Source: Streptomyces albidochromogenes (GTDB taxonomy: Bacteria; Actinomycetota; Actinomycetes; Streptomycetales; Streptomycetaceae). Taken from it: a stretch of DNA of 64,000 nt. A model generated the notes under the pieces. It was not told the DNA's origin, did no database searches, and worked only from the letters and a program-made list of their open reading frames with translations. The translations under genes were made by a program, and so were the position numbers. Location of the stretch: NCBI RefSeq assembly GCF_005981925.1, contig NZ_VBVX01000001.1, forward strand, positions 1-64,000. The letters are read 5' to 3'. Below are positions 34,607 to 44,175 of the stretch, in pieces. The stretch's first letter is position 1; every line of letters starts with the position of its first letter.

Positions 34607-36991
34607 TCACCCGTCCCAGGTCCAGTCGGCGATCTCCGGCATGTCTGTGCCGTGTTCGCGGATCCAGGCGTGGTGGTGGGTGCGGGTGTCCGCCATGGCC
34701 TGGCGTACGCCGGCCGCGCGCACGCCGAGCCCGGGGGTGCGGTCGATGACGTCCATGACGAGGCGGTAGCGGTCGAGGTCGTTGCGCACGACCATGTCGA
34801 AGGGCGTGGTGGTGGTCCCCGTCTCCTTGTAGCCGCGCACGTGCAGGTGGGGGTGGCCGGTGCGGCGGTAGGCGAGCCGGTGGATCAGCCAGGGATAGCC
34901 GTGGTACGCGAAGATCACCGGCTTGTCGGTCGTGAACAGCGCGTCGTACTCGGGGTCGCTCATGCCGTGCGGGTGCTCCTCCTGCGGCATGAGGCGGGCC
35001 AGGTCGACCACGTTGACAACGCGTACGGCGAGGTCCGGAAGATGGCGGCGCAGCAGACCGGCCGCCGCGAGGACCTCCTGGGTCGGGACGTCGCCCGCGC
35101 AGGCGAGCACAACGTCGGGCTCCCCGTCGGCGGTTTCGGTCCCCGCCCATTCCCAGACGCCCAGGCCGCGCGCGCAGTGCAGACGGGCCTCCTCCAGCGA
35201 GAGCCAGTCGAAGTACGGCTGCTTGCCGGCCGCGATGACGTTGACGTGGTCGCGGCTGCGCAGCGCGTGGTCGGCCACGGACAGCAGGGTGTTGGTGTCC
35301 GGGGGGAGGTAGACCCGGACGACTTCGGGGCTCTTGTTGAGGACGTGGTCGACGAAGCCCGGGTCCTGGTGGGAGAAGCCGTTGTGGTCCTGGCGCCAGA
35401 CGTGTGAGGTCAGCAGGTAGTTGAGGGAGGCGACGGGGGCGCGCCAGGGCAGTGCACGGGATGTCTTGAGCCACTTGATGTGCTGGTTGACCATCGAGTC
35501 GACGATGTGGACGAACGCTTCGTAGCAGGAGAACAATCCGTGCCGGCCGGTGAGGAGGTAGCCCTCCAGCCATCCCTGGCAGGTGTGCTCGGAGAGGATC
35601 TCCATCACGCGGCCGTGCCGGTCCAGGTGCTCGTCGCTGTCCAGGGTCCCGGCCTGCCAGGCCTTGCCGCTCGCTTCGAAGACCGCCTGGAGGCGGTTGG
35701 ACGCTGTCTCGTCCGGTCCGACGAGGCGGAAGTCGCGGCGGTGGGCGGTGTCTGCCATGACGCTTTCCAGCAGGTCGCCGAGGATCCGGGTGGGTTCGTG
35801 CCGCGTCGCGCCGGGTTTGTCGACGGGTACGGCGAACCGTTCGAGCGGCGCGATGGGCAGCTCCCGCAGGAGCAGGCCGCCATTGGCGTGCGGGGTCGCG
35901 CCGAGCCGTTGGTCGCCTTCCGGTACGCAGGCCAGAACCTCGGGGCGGGGCCTGCCGTGCTCGTCGAAGAGCTCCTCGGGGCGGTACGAGCGCAGCCATT
36001 GCTCCAGCTGGGCGAGGTGCGCGGGGTTGTCACGTACTGCGGCGAGCGGGACCTGGTGGGCGCGCCAGGTGCCTTCGACCGGCTGCCCGTCGACCTCGGC
36101 GGGGCCGGTCCAGCCCTTCGGCGTCCGCAGGACGATCAGGGGCCAGCGCGGGCGTTCGGTCGCGCCGCCGGCCCGCGCGTCCCGCTGGATCCTGGCGATG
36201 CCGTCGACGGCGGTGTCCATGGCGGCCGCCATGGCACGGTGCACCTCGCGGGGGTCGTCGCCGGTGACGTGCAGGGGCTCGTGCCCGTATCCGCGCAGCA
36301 GCTCGTCGAGTTCCGCCTCGGGGATCCGGGCGAGCACGGTCGGGTTCGCGATCTTGTAGCCGTTGAGGTGCAGGACCGGCAGGACGGCTCCGTCGTGAAC
36401 GGGATCGAGGAACTTGTTGGAGTGCCAGGAGGCGGCGAGCGGCCCGGTCTCGGCCTCGCCGTCGCCGATGACGCAGGTAACGAGCAGCTCCGGGTTGTCG
36501 AGGGCGGCGCCGTAGGCGTGCGACAGGGCGTAGCCGAGCTCACCGCCCTCGTGGATGGACCCCGGGGTCTCGGGTGCGACGTGGCTGGGGACCCCGCCGG
36601 GGAAGGAGAACTGCCGAAAGAGGCGTTCCATCCCGGCTTCGTCCCGACTCACATCGGGATAGGTCTCGCTGTAACTGCCCTCCAGCCAGCTGTTGGCGAG
36701 CACGGCGGGGCCGCCGTGACCGGGCCCCCAGACGCACAGCGCGGAGATGTCCCGCTGCCTGATGATCCGGTTCAGGTGCGTGTGCACCAGGTTGAGGCCG
36801 GGTGACGTACCCCAGTGCCCCAGCAGGCGCGGCTTGATGTGGGCGGGTTCCAACGGCTGTTTGAGCAGCGGATTGCCCATCAGATAGATCTGCCCGGCGG
36901 CCAGGTAGTTGGCGGCCCTCCAGTGGGTGTCCAGAGCGGCGAGGTCTTCGTCCGTCAGCGTGGAGCGTTCGTTCCGCTTGGCCCTGCGCAT
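34607..36991 (-). CDS. phosphoketolase
   Basis: A 794-residue XFP-type phosphoketolase (family length about 790). Visible family features: [19 protein letters not shown] near the N-terminus, [19 protein letters not shown], the thiamine-diphosphate site [15 protein letters not shown], and [16 protein letters not shown] in the middle. It splits xylulose 5-phosphate (and often fructose 6-phosphate) with phosphate to acetyl phosphate and a shorter sugar phosphate. GGAGGAACAG lies before ATG 36991. Together with the GH65 and HAD genes it would give ATP via acetate kinase with little oxygen need. A near-consensus box is 100 bases upstream. Confidence 0.95.
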   Translation of the reverse strand: MRRAKRNERSTLTDEDLAALDTHWRAANYLAAGQIYLMGNPLLKQPLEPAHIKPRLLGHWGTSPGLNLVHTHLNRIIRQRDISALCVWGPGHGGPAVLANSWLEGSYSETYPDVSRDEAGMERLFRQFSFPGGVPSHVAPETPGSIHEGGELGYALSHAYGAALDNPELLVTCVIGDGEAETGPLAASWHSNKFLDPVHDGAVLPVLHLNGYKIANPTVLARIPEAELDELLRGYGHEPLHVTGDDPREVHRAMAAAMDTAVDGIARIQRDARAGGATERPRWPLIVLRTPKGWTGPAEVDGQPVEGTWRAHQVPLAAVRDNPAHLAQLEQWLRSYRPEELFDEHGRPRPEVLACVPEGDQRLGATPHANGGLLLRELPIAPLERFAVPVDKPGATRHEPTRILGDLLESVMADTAHRRDFRLVGPDETASNRLQAVFEASGKAWQAGTLDSDEHLDRHGRVMEILSEHTCQGWLEGYLLTGRHGLFSCYEAFVHIVDSMVNQHIKWLKTSRALPWRAPVASLNYLLTSHVWRQDHNGFSHQDPGFVDHVLNKSPEVVRVYLPPDTNTLLSVADHALRSRDHVNVIAAGKQPYFDWLSLEEARLHCARGLGVWEWAGTETADGEPDVVLACAGDVPTQEVLAAAGLLRRHLPDLAVRVVNVVDLARLMPQEEHPHGMSDPEYDALFTTDKPVIFAYHGYPWLIHRLAYRRTGHPHLHVRGYKETGTTTTPFDMVVRNDLDRYRLVMDVIDRTPGLGVRAAGVRQAMADTRTHHHAWIREHGTDMPEIADWTWDG

Positions 36992-37302
36992 CTGTTCCTC
37001 CGACTTGTGCGTACGAACGTTCGCCGCTCTCGATCGAGCGGGACACTGCGTGCCTACGTAGAGTGACATATCGGATCAATGCGTGACGAGAGGCCGCACG
37101 GCCCTGCCCCACATCCACAGGTCCCGCGGTGATGACGAACCGCGGGCAGCCGAGCACCCACAACCTGGAAGCAGTTGCCGAACACTCGACGGCGAGGACC
37201 GGAACACGATAGGTCGCTCAACAAGGCGACCGAACCTCACGAGGTGGGACCATTCCGCGCGATCTGTCCTTGCCAACAACCGGAGAGGGAAGAGACACCT
37301 CA
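36992..37302. promoter_or_regulatory. divergent promoter region, phosphoketolase and K+ channel
   Basis: About 310 bases between divergent genes. At 37091-37104 lies AGGCCGCACGGCCC, one mismatch from the GGG(A/C)CNNNNGGCCC box. Confidence 0.5.
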
Positions 37303-38178
37303 ATGAAGTGGCTTGTCACACTGGCCGGAGCAGGTCTCGTCCTGGTCAGCCTGCGGGATGTGTTTCACACGCTCTGGCACCCCACGCGCCACGGAGGTTT
37401 GAGCCGGCGCGTCATGACGGCCTTCTGGCGACTGTCCTCCCGGCTCGGCCGCTGTCGCGCCGCCGGTCTGGCCGGCCCGCTCGCCATGGTCACGGTGGTG
37501 GCGCTGTGGGCGTCCACCGTCACGATCGGCTGGGCACTCGTCTACTGGCCGCATCTGCCCGACGCCTTCTCCTTCACCGCCGGCCTGGAACCTGCCGAGC
37601 ATGCGGGGTTTCTGGACGCGCTCTATATCTCCATGGTCACCGTGGCCACCCTCGGCCTGGGCGACATCGCCCCGGAGAACGGATGGGTGCGCATTTTCGG
37701 GCCCATGGAAGCCATCGTCGGCTTCGCCCTGCTGACCGCCGCCGTCACCTGGGTCCTCGGCATCTACCCCGCCCTGGCCCGCCGCCGCGCACTGGCCCTG
37801 CGCCTTTCCCACCTACGGCGCACCCGCACCACGACGCGACAACTGGACTCCGCCGCCGGGGCGTCCATCCTCGACAGCCTGGCCTCCGGCGTTGCCACCG
37901 TGTCCGTAGATCTGCTCCAGTACGCCGAGTCCTACTACTTCCACGACGGCGACGAGCACACATCCCTCGCCAACAACATCGGATACGCGCAGGAGCTTGC
38001 CGAACTGGCCGCTACCACGAAACGCGACGACGTCCGCCTGTGCGGAGACTTACTGGGCACGGCGCTTGAGGACCTCGCGCTCATCCTCGAGCAGCGCTTC
38101 CTCCCCGCACAGGGAACCGGTGCGGCGACATTCGTCGCGTTCGCACGGGACCACGGTGCTCGGCGCGGGTCCGACTGA
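37303..38178 (+). CDS. two-TM potassium channel family protein
   Basis: A 291-residue membrane protein: helices at about 1-17, 55-80 and 110-155, with the pore loop TVATLGLGDIAP before the last helix. TLGLGD is a variant of the K+ selectivity filter TVGYGD, so selectivity is uncertain. The cytosolic C-terminal half is helical (RLSHLRRTRTTTRQLDSAA and beyond) and lacks an RCK domain. GGAGAGGGAAGAG precedes the ATG. Possibly used for pH or membrane-potential balance. Confidence 0.8.
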   Translation: MKWLVTLAGAGLVLVSLRDVFHTLWHPTRHGGLSRRVMTAFWRLSSRLGRCRAAGLAGPLAMVTVVALWASTVTIGWALVYWPHLPDAFSFTAGLEPAEHAGFLDALYISMVTVATLGLGDIAPENGWVRIFGPMEAIVGFALLTAAVTWVLGIYPALARRRALALRLSHLRRTRTTTRQLDSAAGASILDSLASGVATVSVDLLQYAESYYFHDGDEHTSLANNIGYAQELAELAATTKRDDVRLCGDLLGTALEDLALILEQRFLPAQGTGAATFVAFARDHGARRGSD

Positions 38179-38181
38179 CGA

Positions 38182-38206
38182 GGTCGAAGTCGGGTTTCCG
38201 CTTCGA
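38182..38206. terminator. hairpin between convergent genes
   Basis: GTCGAAG / CTTCGAC, 7-bp stem, just after the channel gene and before the minus-strand zinc-ribbon fragment. Either side may use it. Confidence 0.45.
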
Positions 38207-38233
38207 CAGCTCGCCGTTCGAGATCCTGCTGTG

Positions 38234-38356
38234 TCACTTGCCGGCGCGGTGCAGCCTGATGTTCTTGTTGACGAAGAGGTGGACGTAGCCGCAGTGTGCG
38301 CAGCTCAATCCGGTTGCCGACTCGTCCGCCCAGGCGAGCTTCAGAAACTCAAGCAG
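38234..38356 (-). pseudogene. 3' fragment of zinc-ribbon protein gene
   Basis: Codes for LLEFLKLAWADESATGLSC, then AHCGYVHLFVNKNIRLHRAG, matching the C-terminal half of the intact protein at 58968 (LEFLKMAWADESATGLICYW) except at a few positions. The N-terminal CxxC is absent; upstream sequence comes from another gene. Confidence 0.7.
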
Positions 38357-38451
38357 CGAGGCGGACACCGACAGGGGGACGCCACGACCACGAGTGCCGC
38401 GGAGAACAGCACGATGGGGAACGTCGCCGTAGCATGCAGGAACTCGTCCAT
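38341..38451 (-). pseudogene. 5' fragment of small membrane protein gene
   Basis: Behind a strong AAGGAGGAAGAGGG site, ATG 38451 opens MDEFLHATATFPIVLFSAAL VVV and soon leaves the family pattern. The start resembles a small membrane protein (one long hydrophobic helix) often found beside flotillin-type genes in streptomycetes. It runs into the zinc-ribbon fragment, so a deletion joined the two. Confidence 0.4.
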
Positions 38452-38454
38452 CCC

Positions 38455-38645
38455 TCTTCCTCCTTGATCCGCGCTGCGGGCGGCTGCACCCACTGCGCCC
38501 CGGTGCAACTTCCAGGCGATGGCGTCGATCACTATTCGGTGGTCCCGCCACCGGCCACCCTGCTTGGTGTCCGGTCTGGAAGCAACGGCTCGATCCGCGC
38601 CCACTGCGCGTCTGTCAACGGCACACCCGGACAAACGGGCAGACG
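38455..38645 (-). pseudogene. IS5-family transposase, N-terminal scrap
   Basis: PLTDAQWARIEPLLPDRTP and, after a frameshift, KQGGRWRDHRIVIDAIAWK, the first 45 residues of an IS5-family transposase. Nothing else of the element is present here. Confidence 0.7.
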
Positions 38646-38943
38646 ATTTGGAGGGAGCGACTACGCGTAGCCGGTGCCATCGGCCTTGCCGGCAGCTGTC
38701 CACCAGGTCATCAGTCGGGCCGCCATCGCTTCCGGCTCTGGCGGCAGAGGGGTATGACCGAAGTGATCCTCCAGCTCGTGCCGCAGAAACTCACAGATCT
38801 CCGTCTGGTCGGCGCCACCCCGGAGCCGCTGGAGGAGAGGGCGAGCATGCAGTCGTACTCGTCCTGCACATGATCAGCGACGCCGATCGGATCCCACTCA
38901 TTGAGCAGATGCCGCAGGCCGTTCTCGGTGACGCCGGTTCTAG

Positions 38944-39855
38944 GGTCCGTCTTCAAATGATCGTTCGATGATGGATCATGGTGTCGTGATTCGTCGCCAT
39001 GAACTGTCCAATGCCGAGTGGGAGTTGCTGGCCCCACTGATACCGAGTGCCGGCAGAGGCCGGCCTCGCGCGGAGGACCGCAGGGTCATCAACGGGATGG
39101 TCTACAAGATCCGGACCGGAGTTTCCTGGCGTGACCTGCCGGAACGTTACGGCTCGTGGAAGTCGGTCTACACCCGCTTCCGCCGCTATGCCATCGACGG
39201 AGTGTTCACCCGGGCCTTGCAGCAGATCCAGGCCCAGGCCGATGCGGCGGGTGACATTGACTGGCTGGTCCAGATCGACTCCACCATCATCCGCGCCCAC
39301 CAGCATGCCGCCGCCACGGGGCGAAAAGGGGGAAGCGCCGGACGGACGAACCGGACGATCACGCCCTCGGCCGATCCCGAGGAGGCCTGACCACCAAAAT
39401 CCATCTTGCCTGTGATGGCCGCGGTCGGCCCTTGGTCGTACTGATGACTCCCGGTCAACGGCACGACGGCATCTGCGCACGACCGCTGCTCGAACGCATC
39501 CGGGTGCCCCGCGCTGGCCTGGGCCGGCCCCGCTGCCGATCGGACCACGTTATCGCCGACCAGGCCTACAGCTCACGAGGGTTCCGCGCCTACCTGCGCA
39601 AACGCGGCATCGGACACACGATCCCGGAGAAGAGCGACCAGAAACGGCACCGCCGGAGCCGAGGCCGCCGAGGTGGCCGACCCACAGCCTTCGACAGCGA
39701 GATCTACCGCCGCCGCAACACCGTCGAACGCTGCTTCAACCAGCTCAAAGGTCCGAGGCATCGCCACCCGCTACGAGAAGACCGCCACCTCCTACGAAGC
39801 AGCGGTCACACTCGCATCACTCCTGCTCTGGGCAAGATCAATTTGAAGACGGACC
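38944..39855. mobile_element. IS5-family (IS427-type) element, 912 bp
   Basis: Perfect terminal inverted repeats GGTCCGTCTTCAAAT (38944-38958 and 39841-39855), flanked by CTAG on both sides (38940-38943, 39856-39859), the target duplication typical of the IS427 group of IS5. The full length is present. Confidence 0.85.
38969..39846 (+). pseudogene. IS5/IS427-type transposase, two frames, C-terminal frameshift
   Basis: Frame 1 from the start near 38969 gives RHELSNAEWELLAPLIPSAG, the first Asp in QIDSTIIRAHQHAAA, and ends soon after the slippery AAAAGGGGG near 39324. Frame 2 continues GGLTTKIHLACDGRGRPLVV with ADQAYSSRGF (second Asp) and RRRNTVERCFNQLKG (Glu). Just after, a one-base deletion at about 39752 removes the normal C-terminus (RGIATRYEKTATSYEAAVTL is in the other frame). 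The first shift is probably programmed; the second is a defect. Confidence 0.8.
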
Positions 39856-39866
39856 CTAGATCGCAT

Positions 39867-40263
39867 CGCCCCAGGATGTCAGCCGGGAATTGCCGTCATC
39901 ACTCGCCCCCACCTTGATCCGAACGAAACCGCCTGGCTAGATCAGATGCGCTCGAACCCCCGTACGCGCTAAGTATCCCTGGCTGGGGGGGGAGGGAAGC
40001 CGAGCTGCGTCACAGAGCATGACCGGACCCATTGCCGCAGACGCTTTGCAGCTGCCGCTTCTCTCCGACCGGATTCATTTGGTGAGGAGGGCGCCGGTGG
40101 GTCGGGGCCGTGTTGAGCTGCGTCACCGTGCCAGCGCGGAGCTCCCCGGCAGTGGCCGACCATTCACAGGGCCCTCCTCACAGACGAGGATTGCACAGTG
40201 CAAAGAAGAGTTCCAGGGTTCGGGCTTACGCTCCGCACCTTGTGCCCCTTCCGGGGGCGAGTC
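39867..40263. other. gene-free stretch
   Basis: No supported gene. The short sequence ATTTGGTGAGG near 40077 resembles the end of the IS5 copy at 11758, so an IS fragment may be present, but this is slight. Confidence 0.35.
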
Positions 40264-40980
40264 CTACTTCTGTGTCACCGCGGCTTCGACTTCCTGCAGG
40301 GTTGCGCTGCCGACGAGTCCGGTGTCCTCCAGGACTTCGAGGTGGTCGAGGACGGTCTGGTTGGCCTGGCGGGCGTGGCGGCGGATCAGGTCGTTCTGGG
40401 TTGCTGCCCTGACTTCACCGATCGTGGCGAAGATCTTTCCGTGCGAGGCACGCAGGAGGTTGGCGAAGATGCGGTCGAACTCGGCTCCTCGGGCGTTCTC
40501 CATCTGCCGGACGAAGCCTTGCTGTTCCGGGGTTGCCTGGTCGGGAAGCTCGACGCCGAGGATCCTGGCATCCTCGCGGACCAGCTGGTCGAGCTTGCTG
40601 TGTCCGTCGATCAAGTGCAGTCCGGCGCGCTTGACGGCTTCGCTGGAGGCGTGAGTCTGAGCCAGCCGGCCTGCGGGAATTTCCCACAGCCCGGCTTGCC
40701 GCACCTGCACAAGGAAGGTCCTGTCCACCTCCGTCGCGGGCTGCGGCCCCTTTGTTGCCGTTTGCGTACCGGTCTCGTCGGTGCCGGGCCGCGCGTCGGG
40801 GCCAGCGGAATGGTCACTGCTGTGGCGCGGAACGCCCGTGGCCGCCGGACTGGCCGCTGCTTCGCCGTCATCGCCCCGCACCACGATGAGCATGGTGCTC
40901 ACGGCGGCGCAGAGCGCGACGATGGCCGCGATTGCCCGCAGCGAGATCCTGGACTGTGCCGCGCGTCGGTTCGGACGCAT
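40264..40980 (-). CDS. DUF4142 membrane-anchored protein
   Basis: A 238-residue protein with an N-terminal anchor helix (SLRAIAAIVALCAAVSTMLI), a low-complexity linker, and a helical DUF4142 domain from about residue 85: DRTFLVQVRQAGLWEIPAGR, HLIDGHSKLDQLVRED, and VLDHLEVLEDTGLV. DUF4142 is a four-helix ferritin-like fold of unknown function, usually exported. Confidence 0.85.
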   Translation of the reverse strand: MRPNRRAAQSRISLRAIAAIVALCAAVSTMLIVVRGDDGEAAASPAATGVPRHSSDHSAGPDARPGTDETGTQTATKGPQPATEVDRTFLVQVRQAGLWEIPAGRLAQTHASSEAVKRAGLHLIDGHSKLDQLVREDARILGVELPDQATPEQQGFVRQMENARGAEFDRIFANLLRASHGKIFATIGEVRAATQNDLIRRHARQANQTVLDHLEVLEDTGLVGSATLQEVEAAVTQK

Positions 40981-41249
40981 GATGCCTCCCGGTTTGGCAT
41001 GGGAACTTGTCGTTTATGTGGTCGGGAGCTGTCTGTCGGCGGCTGGCACGGCGCGCAGCAGGGAGTACGGATGTCAGCGCCGAGATGTTCAGGGCCGTGA
41101 TCCGGGCGCCTTCCTCTGCCGTCAGAAGGGGTGCCGGCACGGCGTGGTTACGCCTTCGGCTTGGGTGGTGGCCTGAGGGGTCTCGCAGAGGCTCCGGTAC
41201 CACGGGGCGCGAGGGCCGTACCTGCGGGCCACCGTCCAGAAGCGGCCCT

Positions 41250-41975
41250 GCGGTCACGCTCGACGGCCTCGATGACCACTGGCCGGCTCGCCTCGCAGCC
41301 GCGTCCCATGGAGAGGAGAAGCAGCAGTCGGGTGCCGAGAACTGGTCCAGGCTGCCCAGTACAGGTGGGGACCTGCATGAGGTCGTCGCCTCACCAGGCG
41401 GCAGACGCGTGATCGTGGGCGATGTCCAGGGCAAGGGCCTGGAGGCGGTCGAGACCGCGGCTGTCGTACTCGGTGCCTTCCGGGAGGCCGCGTATGACGA
41501 ACCCGACCTGCGGTCCGTGGGCGCACGGCTCGAACGGGCTGCCGACCGGGAACTGAGGGGCGAGAAGTTCGTCACCACGGTGCTGACGGAGATCGGTGAC
41601 TATCAAAGCGTCACTCTGCTCAACTACGGTCACCCAGCTCCCCTGTTCGTTCGCTCCGACGGCACAGTGGACTTCGCCGAGCCCCCGTGCATCGCGCTGC
41701 CGCTCGGCCTCGGAATGAGCGGCACGAGCGGACCGGAGCCGTACGACGCAGTCTTCCGTCCCGGGGACCAACTCCTGCTGTACATCGACGGTGTCACGGA
41801 GGCCCGCGACCGAACGGACCGCTTTTATCCCCTCAGTGAGCGAGCGGTCCTGCTCGAGGACCCGGACCCCGAGGCGGCTCTCCAGACTCTGCGGGCGGAC
41901 CCAGTCGAGCACGTCGAGGGGCCGTTGGGCGACGATGCGGCCATGCTGCTGCTCCGATACCACGATCCTGCGTAG
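41250..41975 (+). pseudogene. SpoIIE/PP2C-type phosphatase, N-terminus degraded
   Basis: From about 41365 the frame codes for the catalytic domain: TGGDLHEVV and VIVGDVQGKGLEAVETAAVV (the two metal-binding Asp), then LTEIGDYQSVTLLNYGHPAP and PLGDDAAMLLLRY at the end. The part before GGD, which should include a strand-helix and a membrane or sensory segment, is not recognisable in any frame. Such phosphatases act on anti-anti-sigma factors; a STAS protein gene lies at 54610. The start is not determined, and a shorter active product cannot be excluded. Confidence 0.6.
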
Positions 41976-42039
41976 GTCCGCGGCGCCGGTTTGCTGGGGT
42001 GCGGGTAGTGGAGCAGCTCGGGCACGGTAGAAAGGGGCG

Positions 42040-42555
42040 GTGGCCGAGAGCTCGAAGCCCCTGCGGGGCATGGATGACGTTGATGCGGTGACCCGTGCGG
42101 TGCTGACCGCCTCCCGTCTGCTGGTCGCTGTCTCCGCACGCTCTCTGGCGGCTGTCGAGGACCGTGTGACGCTCCCACAGTTCCGACTGCTGGTGGTGCT
42201 GTGCACCCGCGGCCCGGCCAAGCTGGTGGTGCTGGCCGACCGGCTCGGTGTCAATCCTTCGACCGCGATGCGCATGATCGATCGGCTGATCGCGGCCGGC
42301 CTGGCGGACCGCCAGACCAATCCCGCCAACCGACGCGAGACGGCGCTCAGGGTGACGGACGAGGGACGCAGGCTGGTGGACGAGGTCACCGCCTCACGAC
42401 GACAGGAGATCGCGGCGATCGTGGAGCGCCTTGCTCCGGAACAGCGCTCGGTCCTGATCGACGCCCTCACCGCGTTCACGGAGGCGGCAGGAGAACCGGC
42501 TGTCCTCGACGGAGACGCCGGCTTGCATCCACTGGGCTGGTTGGAGGGTCCCTGA
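42040..42555 (+). CDS. MarR-family transcriptional regulator
   Basis: A 171-residue winged-helix protein: RVTLPQFRLLVVLCTRGPAK, LADRLGVNPSTAMRMIDRLI (recognition helix) and the wing NPANRRETALRVTDEGRRLV. It starts at GTG 42040 after AAAGGGGCG. The adjacent truncated MFS gene on the opposite strand overlaps its 3' end, so the pair is not a simple regulator-pump operon. Ligand unknown. Confidence 0.9.
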   Translation: MAESSKPLRGMDDVDAVTRAVLTASRLLVAVSARSLAAVEDRVTLPQFRLLVVLCTRGPAKLVVLADRLGVNPSTAMRMIDRLIAAGLADRQTNPANRRETALRVTDEGRRLVDEVTASRRQEIAAIVERLAPEQRSVLIDALTAFTEAAGEPAVLDGDAGLHPLGWLEGP

Positions 42556-43418
42556 AACCGGCAGGTGGCGCACACGACCAGCAGGGAGGACAGGGCGAAC
42601 AGCCAGGACAGGGCCTCCTGGGACTCGGTCGCGCGCTGCACCTCGTCCGGCAGGGCGAGATAGAGCTGGTTGTAGGCGAGCAGGTAGGTGCCGTACGGAC
42701 AGCACAGGGAGAGGAAGCGGCGGTTGCGCAGCAGCACGCGCATCCCGCCGCGTTCCCGGATGCCGACCCGGCCGGGGATGTGCTGCGGCATCAGCCACAT
42801 GTGCCCAGCCAGGACGAGGACGAAGACCCCGGCTCCGGCGAGGCAGATGGTGCGGAAGTCCACGGCGAGCAGCAGGGCGCCGAGCAGCGGGCCGACGAAG
42901 GCGCCGACCTGCCCTGCCGCGCTGAGCAGGGCCAGTACCCGGGTGCGTGAGCCGTGGCCCTCTTCCTCCCAGATCACCGCTTGCCGGGCGACCTCGGACT
43001 CCACCGCCGGGGAGAACAGGGCGGCGGCGACCCCGATCAGCAGCACGGCGCCGATCACGGTCCACGTCGCCTCCGCGTACCCAAGGCAGGCGAAGCCGGC
43101 GATCCGCAGCACGCAGCCGACCAGGACGAGGGGGCGTACGCCGTGACGGTCGACGATCCAGCCGCCGACCACGAACAGCCCCTGCTGGCTGAAGGTGCGC
43201 AGGCCGAGGACGAAGCCGACCATCCAGCCCGCCATGCCGATCGCGGTGCCGAGGTGCGTGGCGAGGAACGGCAGAACGGCGTAGAAGCCCACGTTTGAAG
43301 GCGAGTTGGGTCAGGATCAGCAGCCGCAGGAGCGGTGATAGGTGCTTCCAGGTCCGCTCGCGCGGGGATCGTGCGGCGGAGCGGCGGCGCAGGACGCGGG
43401 ACATCAGGTCGCTCATGA
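42556..43418 (-). pseudogene. MFS transporter, frameshifted and 3' truncated
   Basis: ATG 43418 gives MSDLMSRVLRRRSAARSPRE and LLRLLILTQLAFK. One extra A near 43298 then breaks the frame; the next frame reads VGFYAVLPFLATHLGTAIG through about seven transmembrane helices with the MFS motif GGWIVDRHGVRPLVLVG, then stops matching at SSLLVVCAT where the MarR gene begins. Helices 8-12 are missing. It was probably a drug or sugar exporter. Confidence 0.8.
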
Positions 43419-43544
43419 GGTGTGGGAGGGGGAGGTGGACGCGGCGGTGAGGGCGGTGTCGGCACGCGGCGGCTCCATGTCCGGCGGAACCTGGGGCGCG
43501 GGAGGTCCGGGCCGCGCTCCGGGCCGGGAGTTCCGCTTCAGGCG

Positions 43545-44175
43545 GGGCAGGCGAACACCGCCGGCCGCCGGACACGGCCAGCGCCCCGAGCAGGGCGAGG
43601 ACGGCGGTCGGGGCGAGGACCGCCCACGGCGCGCGTTCGGCGTACGGCTGGTTCTCGGCGATCAGCAGACCCCACTCCGGGGAGGGGGGCTGGGCGCCGA
43701 GGCCGAGGAAGCTGAGGGCGGCCAGGGCCAGGGCGATGCCGGGTAGCCGGAGCAGGGCGTGGCGGGCGACGGGCGGCAGGACGGCGGGCAGGAGCACGCG
43801 CCACAGCACGTACCAGGGCCCGGCGACCAGCGTGCGGGTGGCCGCCACGTGGGTGGTGGCGCGCTCCTGCTGGAGCAGGGCGGCGGTGTGGGTGGCCAGG
43901 GGGGACCAGGCGACGACGGCCACGGCCAGCGGGGGTGTCTACGGGCCGCTGCCCGCGATCCCGGTGACGAGGAGCCGACGAGGACGGGCGGCAGGGCGTT
44001 GACGGTGTCGACGATCGGAGCCGACAGCCGGGGCAGCAGGCCCAGCAGGATGCCGGTCACGAGGGCGAGGGCGCTCACCGCGAGGGCGATACCGAGGGTG
44101 TTGAGCGCACCGTGGGCGATGCGGGCGAGGATGTCCCGGCCGAGGGCGTCGGTGCCGAACGGGTGTATCACGCAG
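43545..44175 (-). pseudogene. ABC transporter permease (DppC type), 5' truncated
   Basis: HPFGTDALGRDILARIAHGA, then GLLPRLSAPIVDTVNALPPV; after a frameshift comes VVAWSPLATHTAALLQQERA and LPGIALALAALSFLGLGAQP then SPEWGLLIAENQPY. This is the C-terminal two thirds of an oligopeptide/nickel-type permease. The 5' end is cut by the ISL3 remnant. Confidence 0.75.

Larger units (their letters stand above)
38661..39866 (-). pseudogene. small conserved gene split by an IS and frameshifted
   Basis: The gene began at ATG 39866 (MRSRTG) and is interrupted after its third codon by the element at 38944-39855. It resumes as VTENGLRHLLNEWDPIGVAD, then DEYDCMLAL. A one-base deletion near 38845 shifts to LLQRLRGGADQTEICEFLRH and ELEDHFGHTPLPPEPEAMAA, ending at a TAG at 38661. 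The rebuilt product has about 100 residues and looks like a common streptomycete hypothetical. No function known. Confidence 0.7.

Noticed and set aside
41391-42555. Very long minus-strand frame across the SpoIIE and MarR genes
   Set aside because: It is the complement of two well-supported plus-strand genes; only the MFS portion beyond 42556 has real similarity.
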